DNA of 57,282 nucleotides, taken from the IMG/VR virus record IMGVR_UViG_3300022929_000029, positions 1 to 57,282 of that record, one strand, 5' to 3'. Below the pieces are notes generated by a model, which was given only the letters and a program-made list of their open reading frames with translations, had not been told where the DNA came from and did no database searches. Numbering within the stretch: position 1 is the first letter of the stretch; each line of letters opens with the position of its first letter. This stretch comes from a virus. Positions 1-6,749 of the stretch are shown here, one piece after another. Made by a program: the position numbers and the translations under genes.

Positions 1-149
1 TATCAAACTAGAGCATGACATACGTGCCATCATAGACCGACAAGAGAAGAATGGATTCAGCCTTGATATACCAAAGGCTTCTATCCTTGTAGCTAAACTT
101 GCAGAAGAAGCTGCGGATATCGAACAGGAAATGCAAGAAATATTTCCAC
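1..149. repeat. Left copy of contig-terminal overlap
   Basis: The first 149 bases match the last 149 bases of the window. The first 126 or so look identical by eye. The last 29 differ at six sites, all synonymous third codon positions of the polymerase gene. This shows the contig closes into a circle (circularly permuted or circular assembly). It is not an ordinary duplicated locus, because the overlap lies inside one continuous reading frame. Confidence 0.9.
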
Positions 150-1201
150 CCATTGTTCATGAAAGATATTCTGAGAAGACAGGCAAGAGGTTGCAAGATA
201 AGGTTGAGGTATTCAATCCAGGTTCTCGCCAACAGATAGCCTTTCGTCTGATGGAGAAGGGCTGGAAGCCTGAGAAACATACACCTACTGGGCATCCAAT
301 TGTGGACGAAGGTACGCTAAAGAATGTGGACATACCCGAAGCACAAAAGATTGCAAGGTATCTTCTCCTTCAGAAGCGGGTGTCGCAGGTTAAATCATGG
401 CTGGATGTAGTCCAAGAAGATGGTAAAGTTCATGGGCGTGTGATGACATTGAAAGCCATCTCTGGACGCATGGCGCATCACGGTCCTAACATGGCACAGA
501 TACCTGCCGTTTACTCTCCCTACGGCAAAGAGTGCAGAGAAGTGTGGAAGACTACTTCACCTTCGTACAAACTGTTAGGTTGTGATGCGTCAGGTTTAGA
601 ATTACGTTGTCTAGCACACTATATGGATGACCCTGAGTTTACTAAAGAGGTAGTAGATGGTGACATTCATACAGCAAATCAAAAGAATGCTGGACTAGAA
701 ACTAGAGATCAGGCCAAGACATTTATTTATGCATTAATTTATGGTGCAGGACCTGCAAAGATTGGTTCCATCGTAGGTGGTGGTGCTAGAGAAGGACAAG
801 CAGTCATGAATAAGTTTATGTCAAACATGCCAGCATTGAAACGTCTTCGTAATGCAGTGGACAAAGCTGCACAAGAAGGTTTCATTCGTGGTCTGGATGG
901 CAGACTATTGGTTGTCAGACAGCAACATGCCGCTGTTAATCTCCTACTACAAGGAGCAGGTGCAATCATATGTAAGGCTTGGCTTCGTAAAATAATACTA
1001 CTAGCAGAGAGAGAAAAGATAGACTATAAACTTGTTGCTAGTATCCACGATGAATACCAGTTTGAAGTGAATACATTACATGCAGATAAACTTGGAAGGA
1101 TTACAAAAGATGCAATGAAGTTTGTTGAAGAAGAACTCAAAGTAAACTGTCCCCTAGATAGTGAATTTAAAATAGGAAATAATTGGGCAGAGACACATTA
1201 A
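2..1201 (+). CDS. Family A DNA polymerase, T7-like, C-terminal part (cut by contig start)
   Basis: This is the polymerase domain of a T7 gp5-like replicative DNA polymerase. Motif A is CDASGLELRCLAHYM, motif B is KTFIYALIYGAG, and motif C is the HDE of ASIHDEYQFEV. The end NNWAETH resembles the T7 end PNWAICH. The frame is open from base 2. The ATG at 131 is internal, and the true start is at 56676. Joined across the overlap, the protein is 552 residues, against about 704 in T7. It lacks room for the T7 thioredoxin-binding insertion in the thumb, so its processivity factor is unknown. Motif B carries Tyr at the position of E. coli PolI Phe762, a state associated with virulent phages. SSB and nuclease genes follow downstream. 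Confidence 0.95.
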   Translation: MKLEHDIRAIIDRQEKNGFSLDIPKASILVAKLAEEAADIEQEMQEIFPPIVHERYSEKTGKRLQDKVEVFNPGSRQQIAFRLMEKGWKPEKHTPTGHPIVDEGTLKNVDIPEAQKIARYLLLQKRVSQVKSWLDVVQEDGKVHGRVMTLKAISGRMAHHGPNMAQIPAVYSPYGKECREVWKTTSPSYKLLGCDASGLELRCLAHYMDDPEFTKEVVDGDIHTANQKNAGLETRDQAKTFIYALIYGAGPAKIGSIVGGGAREGQAVMNKFMSNMPALKRLRNAVDKAAQEGFIRGLDGRLLVVRQQHAAVNLLLQGAGAIICKAWLRKIILLAEREKIDYKLVASIHDEYQFEVNTLHADKLGRITKDAMKFVEEELKVNCPLDSEFKIGNNWAETH

Positions 1202-1204
1202 CTG

Positions 1205-1233
1205 TTGACATTAATATTTTAGTGTGGCATAAT
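1205..1233 (+). promoter_or_regulatory. Sigma70-type promoter upstream of the SSB gene
   Basis: TTGACA at 1205-1210, a 17-bp spacer and CATAAT at 1228-1233 lie in the 87-bp gap between the polymerase stop and the SSB start. This matches consensus in 11 of 12 positions. It would drive SSB and the following nuclease genes with host RNA polymerase. Confidence 0.7.
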
Positions 1234-1288
1234 ACTTAAAATCAAGACGGTGATCATTGAATCACATTTAACAAGGAGAATAAAAACA

Positions 1289-1762
1289 ATGAGTGTTATT
1301 TCTGGTAAAGCATATTGGGCATTTGTTCATGAAGCGAATACTACTTTTGAACCAACCTGGTCTATTGACGTTTCTTTAGATGAAGCTAATAAAGCTATCG
1401 TAGAAGCTGATGGTTTGAAGTGGCGTAACAAGGGTGACGAGCGTGGTGATTTCATTACAATCAAACGTAAGGTTACTAAGTCTAACGGCAACCCAAACGA
1501 GGCACCTGAAGTTGTTGATCACAACAAACGTATCCTAGCATCTGATAAAAACTTTATTGGTCCTGCTTCTATTGTTAATGTTCAGTACAGAACATATGAG
1601 TGGAACTATAAAGGTAACGCAGGTATCGGTGCAGACCTACAAAAGGTACAGCTTCTGGAACTAGAAGAGTTGCCTGATACATCAGACGATGAGTTGCCTG
1701 TTGTGGAATCAGGTTACTCTGCATCAGATAGTATCTCTGAAGAGGTTCCTTTCAATAGCTAA
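1289..1762 (+). CDS. Single-stranded DNA-binding protein (gp2.5-like)
   Basis: A 157-residue protein placed directly after the DNA polymerase. It has the features of a phage ssDNA-binding protein: a compact beta-rich body (about residues 1-125) and an acidic tail (EELPDTSDDELPVV, then SEEVPFNS). The end EEVPF recalls the acidic-PF tip by which bacterial SSB and gp2.5 recruit partner proteins. The start at 1289 is chosen because AAGGAG lies 12 nt upstream; the in-frame ATG at 1250 lies before that Shine-Dalgarno site. Its role is to coat single strands at the fork and help the polymerase and primase-helicase. The assignment rests on context and tail, not on a visible signature motif. Confidence 0.7.
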   Translation: MSVISGKAYWAFVHEANTTFEPTWSIDVSLDEANKAIVEADGLKWRNKGDERGDFITIKRKVTKSNGNPNEAPEVVDHNKRILASDKNFIGPASIVNVQYRTYEWNYKGNAGIGADLQKVQLLELEELPDTSDDELPVVESGYSASDSISEEVPFNS

Positions 1763-1851
1763 GTAGTACCAAGGGAGCAGCATCATTGTGAATGGCTGCG
1801 GGCTGGCTTGAGTTTGCGGTGGGTACGCCAGATTTTTACAGGGAGAAAAAC

Positions 1852-2052
1852 ATGAACGAATATACAGAAGAGTATGAACTTATTCAGCGTGATCCAATCA
1901 TGGGAACCGAAACAGTTGTTAAGGGTTCTGCTCTAACATGGATGGAATTACAAGACCTACTACTTAGATTTGTCCATGCATCAGGATACTATTACATTAC
2001 TGACATACAGTTTTTAAAAGATCAAGATCAAGATGAAGAGGAAGAGTTATGA
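1852..2052 (+). CDS. Hypothetical small acidic protein
   Basis: 66 residues with an AGGGAG ribosome site at 1840. It has an aromatic middle (around residues 35-48) and a strongly acidic end (DQDQDEEEEL). The upstream in-frame ATG at 1792 lacks a ribosome site and would add 20 unlikely residues. The stop overlaps the next start as ATGA, so the two are translationally coupled. No family is recognised. Confidence 0.6.
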   Translation: MNEYTEEYELIQRDPIMGTETVVKGSALTWMELQDLLLRFVHASGYYYITDIQFLKDQDQDEEEEL

Positions 2053-2309
2053 GGCATGAAGCATACATGAAGAAGCTTATTGAGAATGGTGCTAATGTTG
2101 ACATGGTAAACAATCCACCTCACTACAATCATGCAGGTATAGAATGCATTGAAGCAATTGAAGCCGCACTAACCCCAGAAGAGTTTCGTGGTTACTGTAA
2201 AGGAAACAATATCAAGTATACATGGCGTGAGAGTTACAAGAATAAAGATGAAGACCTCGCTAAAGCAAACTGGTACTTGACTAGGTTACTAAAACAAAAG
2301 GAAAGCTAA
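2049..2309 (+). CDS. DUF3310 family protein (possible nucleotide kinase type)
   Basis: 86 residues. The conserved DUF3310 pattern is clear: VNNPPHYN, then IECIEAIEA, EEFRGYCKGNNIKYTWR, then DLAKANWYLTRLL at the C-terminus. This family is common in phages and includes the T7 gp1.7 nucleotide kinase type, so a role in nucleotide metabolism is possible but not shown here. It overlaps the previous gene by 4 nt and abuts the nuclease gene through a TAATG junction. Confidence 0.8.
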   Translation: MRHEAYMKKLIENGANVDMVNNPPHYNHAGIECIEAIEAALTPEEFRGYCKGNNIKYTWRESYKNKDEDLAKANWYLTRLLKQKES

Positions 2310-3163
2310 TGGCTCATATTGACACACTAATAGATGATATCTATAAAACACTTGAAGACGGTATTGAAAACGTAACAGTTAAGAAACGTGATGCAATCTA
2401 TAAGTGTGGTACAGAAGTAATGGAAGCAATAACAAGGGCTGTCACAGAAAAACGTGACAACTCCAACCCAACATTACGTATGTCACAGATTGGAAAGCCT
2501 TCACGTCAAGTATGGTATGACATGAAGAATACAAACCGTGAGCCTATCACTGGTCAAACAAAGATTAAGTTTTTGTTTGGTGATATTCTTGAATCATTGC
2601 TTCTATGTCTTGCACAACTAGCAAACCATGAAGTATCGGAACAACAAAAGACTGTCGAGGTGGATGGTATCAAAGGCCACACAGACTGTCGCATTGATGG
2701 AGTATTAGTAGATGTCAAGTCAGCATCGCCCTATGCTTTTAAGAAATTCAAGGACAGTACCCTGTCTACTGATGATCCCTTTGGTTATATTGCTCAGATT
2801 TCTGGGTATGCAGAAGCCCAAGGTGACAAGGAAGCAGCGTTCTTCGCAATAGATAAGTCATCTGCAGAACTTGTTCTGATGAAAGTTCATTCAATGCAAA
2901 TGATCAATGCTAGTGATCGTATCAATGAACTTAAATCAGTTGTTGGTAAGGATACTCCACCACCACGTTGCTACACTGATGAGGCTGACGGAGCATCAGG
3001 CAATCGTAAGCTTGCTATTGGTTGTGTATATTGTCCATTCAAAAAATCATGTTGGTCAGATGCCAATGGTGGTATGGGGTTACGTGCCTTCAAATACTCT
3101 AACGGTGTTCGTTATCTTACAGTTACTGCCAAGCTACCAAATGTGGAAGAAGTTGCTGCATGA
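2309..3163 (+). CDS. PD-(D/E)XK exonuclease, Cas4/RecB-like with probable Fe-S cluster
   Basis: 284 residues. The nuclease core is GHTDCRIDGVLVDVKSAS (residues 123-140), giving the D...DxK arrangement with D130, D135 and K137. A cysteine group near the C-terminus (C221, C239, C242, C248; the last three as CxxCxxxxxC) resembles the 4Fe-4S cluster of Cas4 and AddB nucleases. The likely role is exonuclease activity in recombination, end processing or host DNA degradation for nucleotide supply, alongside the endonuclease I encoded next. The start overlaps the upstream stop (TAATG), and the end overlaps the next gene by 4 nt. Confidence 0.8.
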   Translation: MAHIDTLIDDIYKTLEDGIENVTVKKRDAIYKCGTEVMEAITRAVTEKRDNSNPTLRMSQIGKPSRQVWYDMKNTNREPITGQTKIKFLFGDILESLLLCLAQLANHEVSEQQKTVEVDGIKGHTDCRIDGVLVDVKSASPYAFKKFKDSTLSTDDPFGYIAQISGYAEAQGDKEAAFFAIDKSSAELVLMKVHSMQMINASDRINELKSVVGKDTPPPRCYTDEADGASGNRKLAIGCVYCPFKKSCWSDANGGMGLRAFKYSNGVRYLTVTAKLPNVEEVAA

Positions 3164-3564
3164 AGAAGACTACCAAGAGACAGAGAAAAAACTCATACTC
3201 ACATAAGTATAGAAGCAACTCAGAACTTTCCTGCAGTGAACAGTTAACTAAGAATAAAATTGACTTCAAGTATGAACCATATCCCATTGCATATGAATGG
3301 TTTGAGAACAAGAAATACATACCAGATTTCCTGTTACCAAATGGTATTATACTTGAAGTCAAAGGCAGGTTCATGCTAGAGGACAGAAAGAAACATCTGT
3401 TCATTCGATCACAACATCCTGATATTGATATACGTTTTATATTTGATAACCCTTACCGTAAACTTTACAAGGGTGGTAAGATGACGTATGCAGATTGGTG
3501 TGATAAGTATAAGTTCAAGTTCTGTAAGTTAAACGAAGAGATACCACAAGACTGGCTTACCTGA
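3160..3564 (+). CDS. T7-type endonuclease I (Holliday junction resolvase)
   Basis: 134 residues, close to the 149 of T7 gp3. The core KYIPDFLLPNGIILEVKGRF matches the T7 core around its catalytic residues almost residue for residue. The active-site set E22, D56, E66 and K68 keeps the spacing of T7 E20, D55, E65 and K67. DRKKHLFIRSQHPDIDIRF and KLYKGG are further conserved blocks. It cleaves branched DNA during replication and packaging and contributes to host DNA breakdown. The start is coupled to the upstream exonuclease by an ATGA overlap. Confidence 0.93.
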   Translation: MKKTTKRQRKNSYSHKYRSNSELSCSEQLTKNKIDFKYEPYPIAYEWFENKKYIPDFLLPNGIILEVKGRFMLEDRKKHLFIRSQHPDIDIRFIFDNPYRKLYKGGKMTYADWCDKYKFKFCKLNEEIPQDWLT

Positions 3565-3899
3565 TGATAGATACGGAAATTAATCTCGTACTGTCTAATG
3601 ATGCCCAAGTAAGTATATCATCCCCAGAGAAAACTTTATATCTGGCGGTTATCCTTCAAGCATTACTAGACGCAACCAAGCCTTCATACAACGGAGAACC
3701 AGAACATGCAGTCCTAGAAAGAGACAGGGCTATAGCATGGTTCTTTGCATCTGTCGGTGTAACTGCAGAAGACTTCACTGAAGTGTGTGATAGTGCAGGT
3801 GTAAACCCTGAATACATGAGACAATTTGCTTTTCGTGTACTTAAATCGGGTGAGGTAGACTTTGTTCGCAAGAGAATAAATGCTATTCTTGGTCACTAG
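3564..3899 (+). CDS. Conserved hypothetical protein
   Basis: 111 residues. It is acidic and mostly helical, with a block RDRAIAWFFASVGVTAEDF followed by MRQFAFRVL. It looks like a small globular protein in a DNA-metabolism operon, but I recognise no catalytic motif. It starts directly at the stop of the endonuclease I gene and is the last gene before a promoter region. Confidence 0.6.
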   Translation: MIDTEINLVLSNDAQVSISSPEKTLYLAVILQALLDATKPSYNGEPEHAVLERDRAIAWFFASVGVTAEDFTEVCDSAGVNPEYMRQFAFRVLKSGEVDFVRKRINAILGH

Positions 3900-3904
3900 A
3901 TCTA

Positions 3905-3954
3905 TTGTAATTCATATTCGTTTGTGATACTATTATTTTTCGTCACACTATAAT
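3905..3954 (+). promoter_or_regulatory. Probable promoter region upstream of RNR
   Basis: The 70-bp gap before the ribonucleotide reductase has TTGTAA (3905-3910), 17 bp, then TACTAT (3928-3933). A separate perfect TATAAT at 3949-3954 has no good -35 at normal spacing. One of these is probably the RNR promoter. The TATAAT would need an activator or an extended spacer. Confidence 0.4.
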
Positions 3955-3969
3955 CCCGGAGAGATATAC

Positions 3970-5913
3970 ATGAATAATATTTTACCTACAGACTACCAAA
4001 ATTTTATTGCGCTTTCACGATATGCACGTTGGAAAGAAGATGAACAACGCCGTGAGACATGGACTGAAACAGTAAGCCGATACTTTGATTATATGCAAGA
4101 ACATCTAAAGAAAAATTATTCATATGATATAACAAAAGATCTACGTAGCAAGCTAGAAGAAGCAGTATTAAACCAAAACATTATGCCAAGTATGAGAGCA
4201 TTAATGACTGCAGGTCCTGCCTTAGATCGTTGCCATGTAGGTGGCTACAATTGTTCTTACGTACCAGTTGATAGCCCTCGTGCCTTTGACGAAACAATGT
4301 ACATTCTAATGTGTGGTACAGGTGTAGGCTTTTCTGTTGAAAGACATATCGTTGACAAACTACCAACAGTTAATGAAGATTTTCATGACACAGATACAGT
4401 AATTAAGGTAGGTGATTCACGTCCAGGCTGGGCTAAGTCATTGAAAGAACTTATCTTTATGTTGTACTCTGGTCAGGTTCCCAAGTTCGATGTCAGCGAA
4501 GTGCGTCCTGCAGGTGCAAGGCTCAAGACATTTGGTGGTAGGGCATCAGGTCCTCAACCGTTGATTGAGTTGTTTGAGTTTTGTATTAAGAAATTTAAGG
4601 GTGCAGCAGGACGTAAACTATATCCTATTGAATGCCATGATATCATGTGCAAGATTGGTGAGGTTGTAGTGGTAGGCGGTGTACGCCGATCAGCCCTTAT
4701 AAGCCTGTCTAACCTCAACGATGATCAGATGCGACATGCCAAGTCAGGGCAGTGGTGGGATGAGCCTGGAATTAAACGTGAAGGTCAACGTGCATTGGCT
4801 AATAACTCTGTAGCTTACAAAGAAAAGCCAGAGATGGGTACGTTCATGCGTGAGTGGTTATCACTATACGAATCACATTCAGGTGAGCGTGGTATCTTTA
4901 ATCGACAAGCAGCAATCAAACAAGCCGCTAAGAATGGAAGACGTGAAACTGATCATGACTTTGGCTGCAACCCTTGTAGTGAGATTATCTTACGTCCATA
5001 TCAGTTCTGTAATTTGTCAGAGGTTGTGGTACGAGAAAGCGACACAGTTGAAACACTACGTGAAAAGGTTAAGCTTGCTACCATCCTTGGTACATTCCAA
5101 GCTACACTAACCAACTTCAAATATCTGCGTAAGATTTGGCAGAAGAACACAGAAGAAGAACGGTTGCTTGGTGTGTCTTTGACAGGCATCATGGATAATA
5201 AACTAACATCTCAGATTGGTGGTACATTGGAAACAGTACTAGAATTACTGCGTGAAGAAGCAGTATTGACTAACAAGGATATTGCAAAGAAGTTGGACAT
5301 TCCACAGTCAACTGCTGTTACTTGTGTAAAGCCTAGTGGTACTGTATCTCAGCTTACTGATGCTGCATCAGGCATTCATGCACGTCATAATGAATATTAT
5401 ATTCGTACTGTTCGTGGTGACAACAAAGACCCACTAACACAGTTCTTGATTGCCGAAGGTATCCCATCGGAGCCTGATGTAAACAAACCAGAAAGCACAA
5501 CAGTCTTTAGCTTCCCCATGAAGTCACCTAAAGGTGCGGTGACACGTACTCAAATGACCGCTATTGAACAGCTTGAACTGTGGCTTACCTATCAACGGCA
5601 TTGGTGCGAACATAAGCCTAGTGTAACAATTTCAGTAAAGGAATCAGAATGGATGAGCGTAGGTGCTTGGGTGTATAAATATTTCGATGAAGTGTCAGGT
5701 ATTAGTTTCCTTCCTTTTGATGATCATGTTTATGCACAAGCACCTTATCAGGACATTGATTCTGCTGCATACAAAGATTGGTCAGCTAAGATGCCAAAGA
5801 ATGTTAACTGGTCTAAGCTGAGTGACTTTGAAAAGGAAGACACTACATCAGGTGGACGTGAGTTGGCTTGTACTGCAGGTGTCTGTGAAGTAGTTGACTT
5901 GAATGCGGCATAA
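3970..5913 (+). CDS. nrdJ: Adenosylcobalamin-dependent (class II) ribonucleotide reductase, monomeric type
   Basis: 647 residues. It reduces ribonucleotides to deoxyribonucleotides using coenzyme B12. Visible motifs are YNCSY (C95, redox pair), CGTGVGFSVE (115-124), NPCSEI (C336 radical cysteine, E338), FCNL (C347, redox pair) and TCVKPSGTVSQL. The C-terminal pair CTAGVC (C634, C639) has the CxxxxC spacing of the Lactobacillus-type enzyme. All key cysteines are present, so the enzyme should be active. Class II needs neither oxygen nor a second subunit but needs host B12. A GGAGAG ribosome site sits just upstream. No glutaredoxin or thioredoxin is seen in the genome, so host reductants are probably used. 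Confidence 0.93.
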   Translation: MNNILPTDYQNFIALSRYARWKEDEQRRETWTETVSRYFDYMQEHLKKNYSYDITKDLRSKLEEAVLNQNIMPSMRALMTAGPALDRCHVGGYNCSYVPVDSPRAFDETMYILMCGTGVGFSVERHIVDKLPTVNEDFHDTDTVIKVGDSRPGWAKSLKELIFMLYSGQVPKFDVSEVRPAGARLKTFGGRASGPQPLIELFEFCIKKFKGAAGRKLYPIECHDIMCKIGEVVVVGGVRRSALISLSNLNDDQMRHAKSGQWWDEPGIKREGQRALANNSVAYKEKPEMGTFMREWLSLYESHSGERGIFNRQAAIKQAAKNGRRETDHDFGCNPCSEIILRPYQFCNLSEVVVRESDTVETLREKVKLATILGTFQATLTNFKYLRKIWQKNTEEERLLGVSLTGIMDNKLTSQIGGTLETVLELLREEAVLTNKDIAKKLDIPQSTAVTCVKPSGTVSQLTDAASGIHARHNEYYIRTVRGDNKDPLTQFLIAEGIPSEPDVNKPESTTVFSFPMKSPKGAVTRTQMTAIEQLELWLTYQRHWCEHKPSVTISVKESEWMSVGAWVYKYFDEVSGISFLPFDDHVYAQAPYQDIDSAAYKDWSAKMPKNVNWSKLSDFEKEDTTSGGRELACTAGVCEVVDLNAA

Positions 5914-5921
5914 AAAAAAGC

Positions 5922-5950
5922 TTGACATTGTAATTCAAATGTCATATAAT
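5922..5950 (+). promoter_or_regulatory. Perfect-consensus sigma70 promoter with an internal dyad
   Basis: TTGACA (5922-5927), exactly 17 bp, then TATAAT (5945-5950), 26 nt before the glycosyltransferase start. A perfect inverted repeat, TGACATT (5923-5929) and AATGTCA (5938-5944), spans the -35 box and spacer and could be an operator. The same arms recur at 46041-46078. The promoter gives the glycosyltransferase cassette independent expression. Confidence 0.8.
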
Positions 5951-5975
5951 ATACCTTTACAACCGAAGGTGTGTT

Positions 5976-6749
5976 ATGTTTAGTAATAAGAAGCCAGTTA
6001 TATACGTAGGATATGATGATCGTGAGTACCAATCATATGAAGTTCTCAGAGAATCTATCCTACGTTATACAGATAAGTATGATATTATTCCTCTTGTACA
6101 AACCTCACTAAGACGTGCTGGCCTATATCGCCGTACAGTAAGGCTTGATATTGCAGGTGGTGATAAGGTTGCAAGAGTAGATGAATTTGATTGCCGTCCT
6201 TTTAGTACAGACTTTACCTTTACAAGGTTCTTGATACCTGCTATGAATCAGTATAGTGGGTGGGCTTTGTTCATGGATTCAGATATGTTTGTTCGGACTA
6301 ACATCGAAGAGTTCTTTGATGAGTATACAAAGAACCATCAATATGCTATTCAGTGTGTACACCATAACTATAATCCGACAGCAACTGTAAAGATGGATAA
6401 TCAAGTTCAACAGAACTATAACAGAAAGAACTGGTCTAGTTTTGTTCTTTGGAATTGTTCTCATAAGTCTAATCTTAATCTTACTGTTGACGATGCCAAC
6501 TTAAAACCAGGTAGCTGGCTTCATGGCTTTGGTTGGTTACAAGACGATGAGATTGGTGCCATCAGCGAAGAATGGAACTGGTTAGATGGCTGGTCTCCTG
6601 AAGCTATGAATGCTAAGAACGTACACTTTACAACAGGCGGTCCTTGGTTTGAACCTGAGTGGGAACCAAAGAGACAATCCGATATTGCCTATGCTGCAGA
6701 GTGGAAAGAATTAAAGAAGAAGACTTTTATTTTAGGAGAAGATAATTAA
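5976..6749 (+). CDS. Glycosyltransferase (GT-A fold, GT8-like)
   Basis: 257 residues. The N-terminus (VIYVGYDDREYQSYEVLRES) and the DxD-type metal and nucleotide-sugar site in LFMDSDMFVRTNIEEFF (about residues 97-113) indicate a GT-A glycosyltransferase. A later HFTTGGPWF block resembles the acceptor or metal-binding end of such enzymes. The substrate is unknown; it could be a cell-surface glycan, a virion protein or modified DNA. It sits just behind a perfect promoter and shares a TAATG junction with the next gene, with which it probably acts. Confidence 0.75.
   Translation: MFSNKKPVIYVGYDDREYQSYEVLRESILRYTDKYDIIPLVQTSLRRAGLYRRTVRLDIAGGDKVARVDEFDCRPFSTDFTFTRFLIPAMNQYSGWALFMDSDMFVRTNIEEFFDEYTKNHQYAIQCVHHNYNPTATVKMDNQVQQNYNRKNWSSFVLWNCSHKSNLNLTVDDANLKPGSWLHGFGWLQDDEIGAISEEWNWLDGWSPEAMNAKNVHFTTGGPWFEPEWEPKRQSDIAYAAEWKELKKKTFILGEDN

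Noticed and set aside
1-149. Terminal repeat as a true T7-like direct terminal repeat of the virion DNA
   Set aside because: The repeat lies inside the polymerase gene and carries strain differences, which fits assembly overlap better than a physical genome end.
2640-3163. Cas4-like nuclease as part of a CRISPR adaptation system
   Set aside because: No cas1, cas2 or array is present. The gene sits in a phage recombination operon next to endonuclease I.
5001-5192. Short frames opposite or inside RNR and other large genes
   Set aside because: They are antisense or out-of-frame shadows of strongly supported genes and have no ribosome sites.
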